DNA of 64,000 bases. It comes from Pandoraea terrigena. GTDB taxonomy: Bacteria > Pseudomonadota > Gammaproteobacteria > Burkholderiales > Burkholderiaceae. The notes under the pieces were generated by a model that was not told the DNA's origin, did no database searches, and was given only the letters and a program-made list of their open reading frames with translations. The DNA lies in the NCBI RefSeq assembly GCF_902459705.1, contig NZ_CABPRU010000001.1, positions 310,001-374,000 on the forward strand, read 5' to 3'. Position numbers and translations under genes: made by a program. Of the stretch, positions 8,675 to 17,596 are shown one piece after another; within the stretch, counting starts at the first letter, position 1, and every line of letters starts with the position of its first letter.

Positions 8675-9349
8675 ATGGCTACCGCCTCTCGCAAGACTGC
8701 TACCGCAGGCCCCACGCGTCGGTCGGGACTGACGTCAGAAGCGGGTGCCAGTCGGGCTCCAGCAGGTAATTCGAAGACGGGCGAGAAGGCCGCTGCCAAG
8801 CACGGGGTGCCCAGATCGTCCGGCAGGAACGTAACCCAAGAAGCCGCCCGCGGCATCGCCGGTAAGCAAGACGCCCCACTCGCTGCAGGGGCGTCACCGG
8901 ACTATCCGAAAGAGACGCCACAAAAACCCATGAGCAAGAAAAGACTTTTGACCGAGGCCGAAATTCTGAAGATGGGCGAGAAGGACTACATGAATGAAGA
9001 TCAACTCGCCTTCTTCAAGGATCGTCTGGAAAATCTGCAAGCTGACATTCTGCGTAACGCCGGTCAAACCACCGAGAACCTGCGGGAAACCATTCTCGTC
9101 CCGGATCCGGCCGACCGCGCCACGATCGAAGAGGAGCACGCGCTCGAGCTGCGTACCCGCGATCGCGAACGCAAGCTGCTGAAGAAAGTACAACAGTCGC
9201 TCGCGCGTATCGAATCGGGTGAATATGGCTGGTGCGAAGAAACCGGAGAGCCGATCGGCGTTCCGCGTCTGCTCGCCCGCCCGACGGCCACCCTGTCGCT
9301 CGAAGCGCAGGAACGTCGCGAACTCCGTCAAAAGTTGTTCGGCGACTGA
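8675..9349 (+). CDS. dksA: DksA-type RNA polymerase-binding factor, one-cysteine form with long N-terminal extension
   Basis: Binds the RNA polymerase secondary channel with ppGpp. The core starts at an internal ATG (8930; MSKKRLLTEAEILKM) and is 139 residues long, with a coiled-coil tip DPADRA. Three of the four zinc-finger cysteines are replaced: C102 remains, then T105, S123 and A126 (core numbering). I chose the ATG at 8675 because AGAGGAG lies upstream at a workable spacing, whereas 8930 has none. This adds 85 low-complexity Ala/Thr/Ser/Lys-rich residues. Either start could be used. One-cysteine DksA proteins are known in alpha- and betaproteobacteria. Confidence 0.85.
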   Translation: MATASRKTATAGPTRRSGLTSEAGASRAPAGNSKTGEKAAAKHGVPRSSGRNVTQEAARGIAGKQDAPLAAGASPDYPKETPQKPMSKKRLLTEAEILKMGEKDYMNEDQLAFFKDRLENLQADILRNAGQTTENLRETILVPDPADRATIEEEHALELRTRDRERKLLKKVQQSLARIESGEYGWCEETGEPIGVPRLLARPTATLSLEAQERRELRQKLFGD

Positions 9350-9410
9350 TCGCATCACCGGCCCGACGCCGCGCGGCGGCGGGGCGGGTCCGTCGGGCCC
9401 CCGGTTTGCC

Positions 9411-9441
9411 AAAAGGCGTGTCTTCTCGGCACGCCTTTTTT
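9411..9441 (+). terminator. intrinsic terminator after dksA
   Basis: AAAAGGCGTG (9411-9420) pairs with CACGCCTTTT (9430-9439) across a 9-base loop, followed by more T residues. It lies about 60 bases after the dksA stop and just before the second putative Zur operator. Confidence 0.85.
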
Positions 9442-9525
9442 GTTGCCTTTTTGACGCCGTCCGTTCGGGACTGTGGCTTATACGCAACGCCCGCTAACGC
9501 TCGCCGTCGGGCAGGCTTTATGTCA

Positions 9526-9548
9526 CAATTGCAACTCAGTTGCAATTG
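9526..9548. promoter_or_regulatory. putative Zur operator (perfect 10-bp inverted repeat)
   Basis: CAATTGCAAC and GTTGCAATTG form a perfect 10+10 inverted repeat around a TCA spacer, ending nine bases before the ATG of the His-rich gene. The inner TGCAAC-N3-GTTGCA is shared with the site before zur. It likely controls the His-rich gene and perhaps the TonB receptor. The regulator assignment is inferred. Confidence 0.65.
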
Positions 9549-9557
9549 AGTTCGCCC

Positions 9558-10043
9558 ATGCCATCCATCGAATCCGCTTCTTGCCTGTGGCGTGCGCGTC
9601 TGCGCACGCTGATGGGGCGTGGGCGAAGCGGTTGGGTCGCGTGGCTCATCGTCGCGCTGCTCGGCGTACAGATCTGGGGACTGCAGCACGAGATCGTGCA
9701 TGCCCGCGGGTTGTCCGGCAGTGTGCCGCGGGTATCGGCAGATCGTGCCGCGTCGGCCGCGGTCGACGCGGCCGAATCAGAGGATGCGGATGATGCGGAT
9801 CTAGCGATCGCCGCAGATGGGCCGGGCCAATCGATGCGGGTGGCGTCCATCGGTTTTGGCAGCCACCACCATCATTGCCACCTGTTCGAAGGGGCGACAC
9901 TGGCGGCCGCGATGGCCGTGGCCGTCTTGTCGTGGGGCAGCGATGGCGCCACAGCGAGCGCCCCGCAGCGCCCCACCGGACGCCGCCACGCGAGCGTTCT
10001 GCGACGACCGTTCGACTCCCGCGCACCGCCGCTTGTGGCCTGA
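9558..10043 (+). CDS. small His-rich putative membrane/periplasmic protein
   Basis: 161 residues. One hydrophobic segment at about residues 26-44 (WVAWLIVALLGVQIWGL) could be a signal anchor. It is followed by a conserved-looking QHEIVHARG, an acidic linker, and a metal-ligand cluster (SHHHHCHLFEGATLA at about residues 101-115). Similar small H...HCHLFD proteins occur beside TonB receptors for metals, from memory. The palindrome directly upstream and the ZnuD-like receptor downstream suggest a role in zinc capture or handover. Function is unproven. Confidence 0.6.
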   Translation: MPSIESASCLWRARLRTLMGRGRSGWVAWLIVALLGVQIWGLQHEIVHARGLSGSVPRVSADRAASAAVDAAESEDADDADLAIAADGPGQSMRVASIGFGSHHHHCHLFEGATLAAAMAVAVLSWGSDGATASAPQRPTGRRHASVLRRPFDSRAPPLVA

Positions 10044-10283
10044 CGCCACGCGTCTTCGCGCGATGCCTCGCGCATTTCGCGTTCCCCCGCGCTGACGGCG
10101 CGAATCCCTGCCAATGCTCGCACCGACCATCGCCGCTCTCCGGCGCCCGATGGTGGTTGCGGCTGCGCGCTCGTCTGCCCCTCGGGGCCGGCGCGGCGGG
10201 GCTTCGTTCATGCCGAATCACGGGATCCCCGGGAGCCGTTCGACAACGCTCCCGCGCACCGCCCCAATACATTTCATACCGAC
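10044..10283 (+). other. 240-bp gap between His-rich gene and TonB receptor
   Basis: No convincing gene, operator or terminator is seen. The two flanking genes are on the same strand, so this may be a long untranslated spacer within one zinc-controlled transcript. No promoter is clear and no second TGCAAC-type palindrome occurs here. Confidence 0.4.
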
Positions 10284-12467
10284 ATGGCACTCCCTGTTTC
10301 GACCGCCGCGCGTGAGCGCGCGACGTTCTCGCTCGCTTCCCCTTTTGATGCCCTTTGCGCTTCGCGCCAGATGTGCCACCCACGTTCCGTGCTCGCGCCA
10401 CTGCCGCTCGCCGCCGCGTTGACGTTCGGCGCGCTCGCCGCCGCAAGCGTGTCCGTGCAGGCGGCCGACGTGCCCGATGCATCATCGAAACCGTCGTCCG
10501 CCACGGCCGCCCCGGCGCTGGCCGAAGTGACCCTGCCGGCCACCTTCGTGACGGGCAATCCGCTCGGACGCGCCGCTGCCGACCTGACCGTGCCGCTCAC
10601 CGAACTCGACGGGAAGGCGCTGGCACTGCGCCGTGCCGGCACGCTGGGCGAGACGCTTGACGGCCTGCCGGGTGTTTCGGCCACGTCTTATGGTCCGAAC
10701 GTCAGCCGTCCGATCATTCGCGGTCTCGACGGCGACCGCATTCGCGTATTGCAGAACGGCACCGCAGCGCTTGACGCTTCGTCGCTCTCCTACGATCACG
10801 CCGTCGCGCAGGATCCGCTCACGATCGAACGCGTGGAAATCGTGCGGGGCCCTGCGGCGCTGCTCTATGGCGGCAGCGCGGTCGGGGGTGTGATCAATAC
10901 CCTCGACAACCGCATTCCACGCGAATCCATCACCGGCATTTCCGGGGCGACGGACGTGAGCTACGGTGGCGCGAATCGCGAACGCGCCGGGGCCGCGCAG
11001 CTCGAATTCGGCAACGGCGAGTTCGCGTTCCATGTGGACGGTTTCGCGCGAAAAAGCGCAGACCTGCGCATTCCCGGCTTCGCACGTTCGGCGCGACAGC
11101 GGGCACTCGACGACGAAGGCACGGCGCAACCGTCGGGTACCTTACCTAACAGTCAGGGGCAAGTGAGTGGCGCGGCCGTCGGCGCTTCGCGGACATGGGC
11201 CAATGGCTACACTGGCATTTCGTACGCCGGTTACGACTCCGATTACGGCACCGTGGCCGAGGCCGACACGCGCATCCGGTTGCGGCAACAGCGCCTGGCG
11301 TTGGCCGGCGAAGTCCGTGACCTGAGCGGCCCGATCACCGCGCTCAAGTTCGACTTCGGCTACACCGACTACGAGCACAAGGAAATCGAAAACGGCGAGA
11401 CGGGCACGACCTTCAAGAACCACGGCTACGAAGGCCGTATTGAAGCGCGCCACGCGAAGATCGGGCCGCTCGATGGCGCGGTGGGCATGCAGTTCTCGCA
11501 GAACACGTTCTCCGCCCTGGGAGAAGAAGCCTTCGTGCCGAAGAGCGACACGCGCAACGTCGCGCTGTTCGCGCTGGAGGAGTGGGCCGTCAGTCAGGCC
11601 GTGAAGCTGTCGTTCGGCGCGCGCATTGAACACTCGAGCGTCAAGCCGACAGCCGGCGGCAACGCACGCTTCGATAACCTGCCGTCGCGCGATTTCACGC
11701 CGGGCAGCGTGTCCGCGGGCGCGGTGGTCGCCTTGGCGCCGGCCTGGTCGGTCGCGCTCAACACCTCATACACCGAGCGCGCACCGACGTTCTACGAGCT
11801 GTATGCGAATGGGCCACATCTGGCGACCGGCGTCTGGGAAATCGGCAATCCGCAGGCCGCACTTGAAAAGGCGTTTTCGACGGACCTGTCGCTACGGTAT
11901 GCTCACGGCGCGAACAAGGGCAGCGTCGGTCTCTTCTACAGCCGCTTCAACAACTTCATCGCGCTCAACAACACCGGGCGCACGATCGACGAGGGCGACC
12001 AGCGCTTGCCCGTCTATCAATACGCGGGCGTGCCTGCGGATCTCTACGGCGCGGAAGCCGAAGGCCGTGCGCGCCTCTGGCAGGGGCACGGCAATCTCGA
12101 TCTCGAGCTGCGCGGCGATTACACGATCGGACGCAATCGCGACACAGGCGAACCGCTGCCGCGCATTGCGCCGTTGCGTCTGACGGCGGCGCTTGCGTAC
12201 GGTCTGGGCCACTGGGGGGCGCGACTGGAAATGGTGCACGCCAGCGCGCAAGGTCGCGTGCCCGCCAACGATCTGACGACCGACGGCTACACCACGCTCG
12301 GTGCAGCGCTCACGTACCAGTTCAAGGCGGGGGGCGCACAGTGGCTGGCGTACCTGAAAGGGGAGAACCTGACCAACCAGGAGGTACGTCTGGCCAGTTC
12401 GGTGTTGCGCGACATTGCGCCGCAGGGAGGGCGCTCGGTTCGCGTCGGTTTGCGCACCACGTTCTGA
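10284..12467 (+). CDS. znuD: TonB-dependent outer-membrane receptor, ZnuD-like
   Basis: A predicted 22-stranded beta-barrel with an N-terminal plug (about residues 85-215), ending in the aromatic VGLRTTF typical of outer-membrane proteins. The plug contains SRPIIRGLDGDRIRVLQNG and LLYGGSAVGGVINTLDNRIP. The family resemblance is to zinc or copper receptors (ZnuD group). The signal peptide fits an ATG at 10371 (MCHPRSVLAPLPLAAALT) better than the ATG at 10284; neither has a good ribosome site. The link to zinc is by context: zur, CobW and the palindrome upstream. Confidence 0.8.
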   Translation: MALPVSTAARERATFSLASPFDALCASRQMCHPRSVLAPLPLAAALTFGALAAASVSVQAADVPDASSKPSSATAAPALAEVTLPATFVTGNPLGRAAADLTVPLTELDGKALALRRAGTLGETLDGLPGVSATSYGPNVSRPIIRGLDGDRIRVLQNGTAALDASSLSYDHAVAQDPLTIERVEIVRGPAALLYGGSAVGGVINTLDNRIPRESITGISGATDVSYGGANRERAGAAQLEFGNGEFAFHVDGFARKSADLRIPGFARSARQRALDDEGTAQPSGTLPNSQGQVSGAAVGASRTWANGYTGISYAGYDSDYGTVAEADTRIRLRQQRLALAGEVRDLSGPITALKFDFGYTDYEHKEIENGETGTTFKNHGYEGRIEARHAKIGPLDGAVGMQFSQNTFSALGEEAFVPKSDTRNVALFALEEWAVSQAVKLSFGARIEHSSVKPTAGGNARFDNLPSRDFTPGSVSAGAVVALAPAWSVALNTSYTERAPTFYELYANGPHLATGVWEIGNPQAALEKAFSTDLSLRYAHGANKGSVGLFYSRFNNFIALNNTGRTIDEGDQRLPVYQYAGVPADLYGAEAEGRARLWQGHGNLDLELRGDYTIGRNRDTGEPLPRIAPLRLTAALAYGLGHWGARLEMVHASAQGRVPANDLTTDGYTTLGAALTYQFKAGGAQWLAYLKGENLTNQEVRLASSVLRDIAPQGGRSVRVGLRTTF

Positions 12468-12499
12468 GCGGGATCGCTCCGCAAAAACGAGGCAATTTC

Positions 12500-12551
12500 C
12501 GAGAAATTTTCTCGCAACAAGCGATTTGCGCGGCATGATGCCGCGCAAATC
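12500..12551. repeat. two adjacent hairpin-forming inverted repeats after the TonB gene
   Basis: CGAGAA-ATT-TTCTCG (12500-12514) is followed by a perfect 13-bp inverted repeat with a 3-base loop (12523-12535 with 12539-12551). Neither has a T-run behind it. They begin 33 bases after the receptor stop, so they could cap the 3' end of that mRNA or work with Rho. Confidence 0.6.
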
Positions 12552-12625
12552 TCCCGATCCATGCCGCATTGCGCGACATCGGCCGGGTGTCGACGAGCGG
12601 GGCGGATGTGCTGCCGTCGACGCCT

Positions 12626-12653
12626 CTTGATATTCTTTCGATTGCCCTAAACT
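12626..12653 (+). promoter_or_regulatory. possible heat-shock (RpoH) promoter of hslVU
   Basis: CTTGATA (12626-12632), a 12-base spacer, then CCCTAAACT (12645-12653) resembles the sigma-32 pattern CTTGAAA / CCCCATnT. It lies about 100 bases before hslV, a classical heat-shock gene. The -10 match is partial. Confidence 0.45.
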
Positions 12654-12756
12654 ACAGTCACGTCTCGCCCGGCAGGGCGCGTCGTCGCGGCTGTGCGGCG
12701 CGCGCGGTCGGGCCAATCGTTACGGGGCGCGTGTCGCCCCCCGAAAAGGAACAGGC

Positions 12757-13308
12757 ATGGAGCAATATCACGGCACCACCATCGTCTGCGTTCGACGCGG
12801 CGATCAGGTCGCGCTTGGCGGCGATGGTCAGGTCACCCTCGGCAATATCGTGATGAAGGGCACCGCCCGCAAGGTACGCACGATTTACGAAGGCAAGGTC
12901 ATGGTTGGCTTCGCCGGTGCGACGGCCGATGCCTTCTCGCTGCTCGATCGTTTCGAAGCGAAGCTCCAGAAGCACCAGGGGCATCTGACGCGCTCGGCGG
13001 TGGAACTGGCCAAGGACTGGCGCACCGACCGCATGCTGCGCCGGCTCGAAGCGATGATGATCGTCGCCGATGCCGAGACCACGCTGGTCATTACCGGTAA
13101 CGGCGATGTGCTCGATCCGGAAGGCGGCGTTGCCGCCATCGGCTCGGGAGGATCGTATGCCCAGGCGGCGGCCCGGGCGCTGGTCGAGAATACCGAGCTG
13201 ACGCCGGCGGAAGTCGTCAAGAAGGCGCTGACGATCGCGGGCGAAATGTGCATCTACACCAACGGCAACCACATCATCGAGTCGCTGCCCCCGAAGGCAG
13301 CGCAGTGA
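12757..13308 (+). CDS. hslV: ATP-dependent protease peptidase subunit HslV
   Basis: Proteolytic double-hexamer core of the HslVU protease. 183 residues starting [15 protein letters not shown]; the catalytic threonine follows the short propeptide at HG|TT. The segment [25 protein letters not shown] is typical of HslV. The start ATG has AAAGGAA upstream. It is followed after 106 bases by hslU. Confidence 0.96.
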   Translation: MEQYHGTTIVCVRRGDQVALGGDGQVTLGNIVMKGTARKVRTIYEGKVMVGFAGATADAFSLLDRFEAKLQKHQGHLTRSAVELAKDWRTDRMLRRLEAMMIVADAETTLVITGNGDVLDPEGGVAAIGSGGSYAQAAARALVENTELTPAEVVKKALTIAGEMCIYTNGNHIIESLPPKAAQ

Positions 13309-13414
13309 CGACGCACGTGCCGCAGCCGATGGACGTCTGCGGTGCGAATGGCCGGCCGGGCCGTGTGCGGCCGGGCGTCACCCTCTGTGCGAACCCCCTA
13401 ATTTGGCTAACGTC

Positions 13415-14773
13415 ATGACCCATATGACCCCCTCAGAGATCGTTTCCGAACTCGACAAACACATCATCGGCCAGCACAAGGCCAAGAAGGCCGTCGCGGT
13501 GGCGTTGCGCAACCGCTGGCGTCGCCAGCAGGTGGCCGATCCCCTGCGTCAGGAAATCACGCCGAAGAACATTCTGATGATCGGCCCGACCGGTGTCGGC
13601 AAGACCGAAATCGCGCGCCGTCTGGCCAAGCTGGCCGATGCGCCTTTCATCAAGGTCGAAGCGACCAAGTTCACTGAAGTCGGCTACGTGGGGCGCGACG
13701 TGGACAGCATCGTGCGCGATCTCGCGGAAATCGCGATCAAGCAGACGCGCGAAGCCGAAATGAAGAAGGTGCGCACCACGGCGGAAGATCGTGCCGAGGA
13801 TCGCATTCTCGATCTGCTGCTGCCGAGCGGGCGCGAGTCGTCGCGCGACATCCGTTTCGGAGCGGCATCGCACGAGGTCGAGCCCAGCAGCGAGGATAAC
13901 GCCACGCGCCAGACGTTCCGCAAGCGTCTGCGCGAGGGGCAGCTCGACGACAAGGAAGTCGAGCTGGAAGTGGAAATTCCGGTGCAGGGCATGGAGATCA
14001 TGGGCCCGCCGGGCATGGAAGAGATGACCGAGCAGATCAAGGGGATGTTCGCGAACCTGGGCAACCAGCGCAAGAAGCGCCAGACGCTCAAGATCAAGGA
14101 CGCGCTCAAGGTGCTGACCGACGAGGAAGCGTCGAAGATGCTCAACGACGAGGAGGTCAAGCAACTGGCCTTGCGCAACGTCGAGCAGAACGGCATCGTG
14201 TTCCTCGACGAAATCGACAAGATCGCCACGCGCAGCGAAGTGGGCGGCGGCGACGTGTCGCGCCAGGGCGTGCAGCGCGACCTGCTGCCGCTCGTCGAAG
14301 GCACGACCGTGAGCACGAAGTTCGGCATGATCAAGACGGATCACATCCTGTTCATCGCGAGCGGGGCGTTCCATCTGGCCAAGCCGAGCGATCTGATTCC
14401 GGAACTGCAAGGCCGCTTCCCGATCCGCGTCGAACTCGAATCGCTGTCGGTCCAGGATTTCGAAGCGATCCTCACGCAGACGGATGCCAGCCTCGTGAAG
14501 CAATATCAGGCCTTGCTCGCCACGGAAGACGTGAACCTCGACTTCGCGCCGGACGGCATCAAGCGGCTCGCGGAGATCGCCTACTCGGTCAACGAGAAGA
14601 CGGAAAACATCGGCGCGCGACGTCTGTACACCGTCATCGAGAAGCTGCTCGAGGACATCTCGTACAACGCCGGCAAGCAGGCGAATGAAGTGGTGACCAT
14701 CGACGCCAGCTACGTCAATCGCTTCCTTGAGGAAGTGGCGCAGAACGAAGATCTGTCGCGCTACGTGCTGTGA
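13415..14773 (+). CDS. hslU: ATP-dependent protease ATPase subunit HslU
   Basis: AAA+ unfoldase partner of HslV. 452 residues with Walker [14 protein letters not shown] (about 54-66), Walker [12 protein letters not shown], the inserted I-domain (about 110-240) and a C-terminal LSRYVL tail that docks into HslV. Start chosen at ATG 13415 ([20 protein letters not shown]). An upstream TTG and an ATG three codons further in are alternatives. The operon ends at the terminator at 14807. Confidence 0.96.
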   Translation: MTHMTPSEIVSELDKHIIGQHKAKKAVAVALRNRWRRQQVADPLRQEITPKNILMIGPTGVGKTEIARRLAKLADAPFIKVEATKFTEVGYVGRDVDSIVRDLAEIAIKQTREAEMKKVRTTAEDRAEDRILDLLLPSGRESSRDIRFGAASHEVEPSSEDNATRQTFRKRLREGQLDDKEVELEVEIPVQGMEIMGPPGMEEMTEQIKGMFANLGNQRKKRQTLKIKDALKVLTDEEASKMLNDEEVKQLALRNVEQNGIVFLDEIDKIATRSEVGGGDVSRQGVQRDLLPLVEGTTVSTKFGMIKTDHILFIASGAFHLAKPSDLIPELQGRFPIRVELESLSVQDFEAILTQTDASLVKQYQALLATEDVNLDFAPDGIKRLAEIAYSVNEKTENIGARRLYTVIEKLLEDISYNAGKQANEVVTIDASYVNRFLEEVAQNEDLSRYVL

Positions 14774-14806
14774 TGGCGTGATGTTCGCTGCGATGTGATG
14801 CGATGT

Positions 14807-14832
14807 AAAAAAGGCCCTTCGGGGCCTTTTTT
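14807..14832. terminator. bidirectional intrinsic terminator between hslU and the response regulator
   Basis: AAAAAAGGCCC-TTCG-GGGCCTTTTTT: a GC stem with a UUCG loop flanked by A-run and T-run, so it works on both strands. It separates convergent hslU (+) and the regulator gene (-). Confidence 0.95.
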
Positions 14833-14849
14833 GCGTTCGACGATTGGCG

Positions 14850-15392
14850 TTACTGCTTCACTGGGCGCTTGAGCAGTTTGCGTTGCAGCGTGCGCCGGTG
14901 CATGTTCAGCGCTCGTGCCGTGGCGGAGATGTTGCCGTTGTGTTCGGTGAGGACGCGTTGAATGTGCTCCCATTCGAGGCGCGCGACCGACAGCGGCGAG
15001 GGGTTCTCGATGGCTTCATCGGCTTGCGTCTCGCTCGCGTCGCTGCGCAGCGACGCCAGGATGGTGTCGGCGTTGGCGGGCTTGGCCAGGTAGTTGTCGG
15101 CGCCGTCCTTGACGGCTTGCACTGCCGTCGCAATGCTCGCGTAACCGGTGAGCACCAGCATGCGGGATTTCGGCTGCAACGCGCGCAGCGGTGCGATGAG
15201 CGGCAGTCCGGAATCGTGGCCGAGATGAAGGTCCACCGAGATCAGGTCGAACTGACGCGTACGTGCCGCGAGTAGCGCCGCGGCACTGTCGGCGGCGATC
15301 TGGACGTCGTAGCCGCGCCGGGTCAGCGCGCGGGCGAGCGTTTCGGCGAAGACGACATCGTCGTCGATGAGTAGGAAGTGGGAGGCGTTCAT
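14850..15392 (-). CDS. regA: RegA/PrrA-type response regulator
   Basis: 180 residues. Receiver domain (about 5-120) with LIDDDVVF acidic pocket and phospho-acceptor Asp in SVDLHLGHDSG. A C-terminal Fis-type helix-turn-helix (about 135-180: ISATARALNMHRRTLQRKL) is typical of RegA/PrrA/ActR redox regulators. Its ATG overlaps the stop of the sensor kinase by four bases, so the two are translated together. Targets cannot be told from this window. Confidence 0.85.
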   Translation of the reverse strand: MNASHFLLIDDDVVFAETLARALTRRGYDVQIAADSAAALLAARTRQFDLISVDLHLGHDSGLPLIAPLRALQPKSRMLVLTGYASIATAVQAVKDGADNYLAKPANADTILASLRSDASETQADEAIENPSPLSVARLEWEHIQRVLTEHNGNISATARALNMHRRTLQRKLLKRPVKQ

Positions 15393-16657
15393 GTCTGACT
15401 CCGCGAGCCGAAGAGGAAGGTGGCCATCGGCAGGCGCAGCTCGGCGCGCGTGCCTTGCGGCGTGTTGGGGGTGAGGGTGATGTCGCCGCCGAGCCGCTGC
15501 GCGCTGGCAAACGCCAGGTACAGGCCCATGCCATGCCCGCCGTGCGTGCTCATGACAGGCGACGTTCCCAGCCGGGTGCGCAGCTCGGCGCTCATGCCGG
15601 AACCTTCGTCGCACACGGTGAAGCGGATGTCGTCCGGCGTGACGGCCACGTCGAGGGTGACCGACGACGGGCTGAAGTAGGCGGCGTTGTCGAGCAGGAT
15701 GGTCAGGATCTGTCCAACCTGCACGGTGTCTTCGATGCGCGCGGTCAACTTCGGCGGCACGCGCAACTGGAACTGGACTTGCGGGTGCCGCAGACGCCAT
15801 TGCGTGGTGAACGCCGGCAACCACTCGGCCAATGCCTGCCGCACCGGCGCCGCGGCGCGCGTCTGCACGTGACCGATGGCGCTCTTGCACAGCGCGATCT
15901 GTTGTTCGAGGGTCTGCAGATCCGGTTCGAACGGCGTCAATGCGGCGTTGCCCCGACTCTCGCTGCGCAGTTCACCGACGACCACGGCCATCGTCGAGAG
16001 CGGCGTGCCGAGTTCGTGCGCCACGCTCGCGGCTTGCGCACCGAGGGCGGCCATCCGCTCGTCGCGCAGCAGTCGCTGTTCGGCGCGGGCGAGTTGCGCG
16101 TCGCGCGCGCGCAAGGCCCGCGACATCCGCGAAACGAACCACGCGATCACGAGTACGCTGACCACGAAGTTGACCCACATGCCCGCCAGATGCAGGCGCA
16201 GCAGGTTGCCCGGGTCCGCCAGATTGAGCGGCACGTACTGGAAGTTCAGCGCGCCATAGGCGACCAGCGAGAGCAGTGCCAGTTGCGACGCGTTGCGCCA
16301 CGGCAGCACGGCGGCGGCGATGGCCAGGCCCGGCAGGAAGAGGGAGACGAATGGGTTGGTCGCGCCACCCGAGAAGAACAGCAACGCCGTGAGCGCGGCC
16401 AGATCGACGAGCAACTGGCTCATCAGGTCCAGATCGGTATGGCGCCGGGCACGCTCGATACCGCGTCGCGCGCGCACCCACGTGAGCACGTTGAACAAGA
16501 CTTCGAGCGCGATGATGGTGAGCATCGGCTCGAGGGGCAGGCGTACCCCGAGCCAGAGTTGCACGACGCCGATGGTGGCCAACTGACCAACGATGGCCAG
16601 ACAGCGCAACCAGAAGAGCTGAACGACGTTGGCTCGCTCGATGGGAAAATGAGTCAT
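15389..16657 (-). CDS. regB: RegB/PrrB-type sensor histidine kinase
   Basis: 422 residues with about six transmembrane helices in the first ~190 residues, including the quinone-sensing motif SGGATNPFVSLFLPG found in RegB proteins. The H-box is SVAHELGTPLSTM and the ATPase domain has the N, G1 and G2 boxes near the C-terminus (DEGSGMS, GGHGMGLYLA). Start ATG 16657 matches the family N-terminus. No redox-active cysteine is seen beside the H-box, so sensing probably relies on quinone. It is divergent from the copper chaperone gene, a context seen with respiration control. Confidence 0.85.
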   Translation of the reverse strand: MTHFPIERANVVQLFWLRCLAIVGQLATIGVVQLWLGVRLPLEPMLTIIALEVLFNVLTWVRARRGIERARRHTDLDLMSQLLVDLAALTALLFFSGGATNPFVSLFLPGLAIAAAVLPWRNASQLALLSLVAYGALNFQYVPLNLADPGNLLRLHLAGMWVNFVVSVLVIAWFVSRMSRALRARDAQLARAEQRLLRDERMAALGAQAASVAHELGTPLSTMAVVVGELRSESRGNAALTPFEPDLQTLEQQIALCKSAIGHVQTRAAAPVRQALAEWLPAFTTQWRLRHPQVQFQLRVPPKLTARIEDTVQVGQILTILLDNAAYFSPSSVTLDVAVTPDDIRFTVCDEGSGMSAELRTRLGTSPVMSTHGGHGMGLYLAFASAQRLGGDITLTPNTPQGTRAELRLPMATFLFGSRSQT

Positions 16658-16875
16658 ACGACAAGTGTACCAAGTCCGGGTCACGGGCAATCCGGCGTCG
16701 CCGGGCGCTGCGACACTCTGCCGCATGCGGCCGATGACCGGCATCACGCAGCACGCGCCCGCGTTTGGCGGGGCGAGACTACAATGAATGCCCACGTCTT
16801 GCGCGGCAGGATGTCGCGCAACCTCTCATGCGATACAGGGCGGCGGCCTTCCGCCGTCAACGATAAGGAGTTTGC

Positions 16876-17382
16876 ATGAAGCACAAACTTTGGGCGGCTA
16901 CCGCACTGAGTCTTGGCATGGCCTCGGCTTACGCACAGGTGGGGCAGGTGGCAGTTTCTGACGCGTGGGCACGCGGCACGGTGCCCGGTCAGACCGCGAC
17001 CGGCATCTTCATGACGTTGCAGGCGTCTCGGGCGACCACCCTCGTCGGCGTGAGCACCCCCGCCGCAGCCAACGCCGAAGTGCATGAAATGAAGCTCGAA
17101 GGCACGCTCATGAAAATGCGCGCCCTGCCGAACGGATTGCCGCTGCCAGCCAATCAGCCCGTGCAGCTCAGGCCGGGCAGCTATCACATCATGCTCAATG
17201 ACCTGAAGGCGCCGCTCAAGACGGGCGGCACCGTGCCGGTCACGTTGCGCTTCGAATCCGCCGATCACAAGGTGTCCGAGCAGCAGGTGCAGGTGCCCGT
17301 GCGCGCCCTGACGGCGGGCGCGCCTGCGGGCAGCGGCATGGCCGGCATGGCAGGCATGGCGCACGGCGCACATAACGAATAG
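16876..17382 (+). CDS. PCu(A)C-type periplasmic copper chaperone
   Basis: Delivers Cu(I) to cytochrome oxidase in the periplasm. 168 residues: signal peptide (about 1-20, cut after AYA), DUF461/PCuAC domain with the HEM...MKM...HIM methionine/histidine copper site, and a Gly/Met/Ala/His tail (SGMAGMAGMAHGAHNE) that may bind extra metal. AAGGAG lies before the ATG. It is divergent from the redox sensor regB, which fits respiratory control. Confidence 0.88.
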   Translation: MKHKLWAATALSLGMASAYAQVGQVAVSDAWARGTVPGQTATGIFMTLQASRATTLVGVSTPAAANAEVHEMKLEGTLMKMRALPNGLPLPANQPVQLRPGSYHIMLNDLKAPLKTGGTVPVTLRFESADHKVSEQQVQVPVRALTAGAPAGSGMAGMAGMAHGAHNE

Positions 17383-17386
17383 GTCC

Positions 17387-17596
17387 ATGGCCAACAAGTC
17401 CCTCGGTACGCGTCAGAAGCTGATGTTTCGCGGCACGGCGGGTGTCGGCGGCCGCGTGGGCGGCCGTCACACCGGGGGACGACCTCCGCCACCGGCACCG
17501 GGCGCACCCGGGGGGACAGGCCGTCGACCGGGGTCAGTCGGGGGCGGCGGCGGTGCCGTCAATCCCCTCACCGGCGGCAAGCAGCGCCGTGCGTGA
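17387..17596 (+). CDS. small Gly/Pro-rich hypothetical protein
   Basis: 69 residues, starting four bases after the copper-chaperone stop, so translation could be coupled. The first ~15 residues (MANKSLGTRQKLMFRG) are ordinary; the rest is low-complexity Gly/Pro/Arg. No domain is recognised. It may be a real small basic protein or a chance frame in GC-rich DNA. Confidence 0.4.
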   Translation: MANKSLGTRQKLMFRGTAGVGGRVGGRHTGGRPPPPAPGAPGGTGRRPGSVGGGGGAVNPLTGGKQRRA

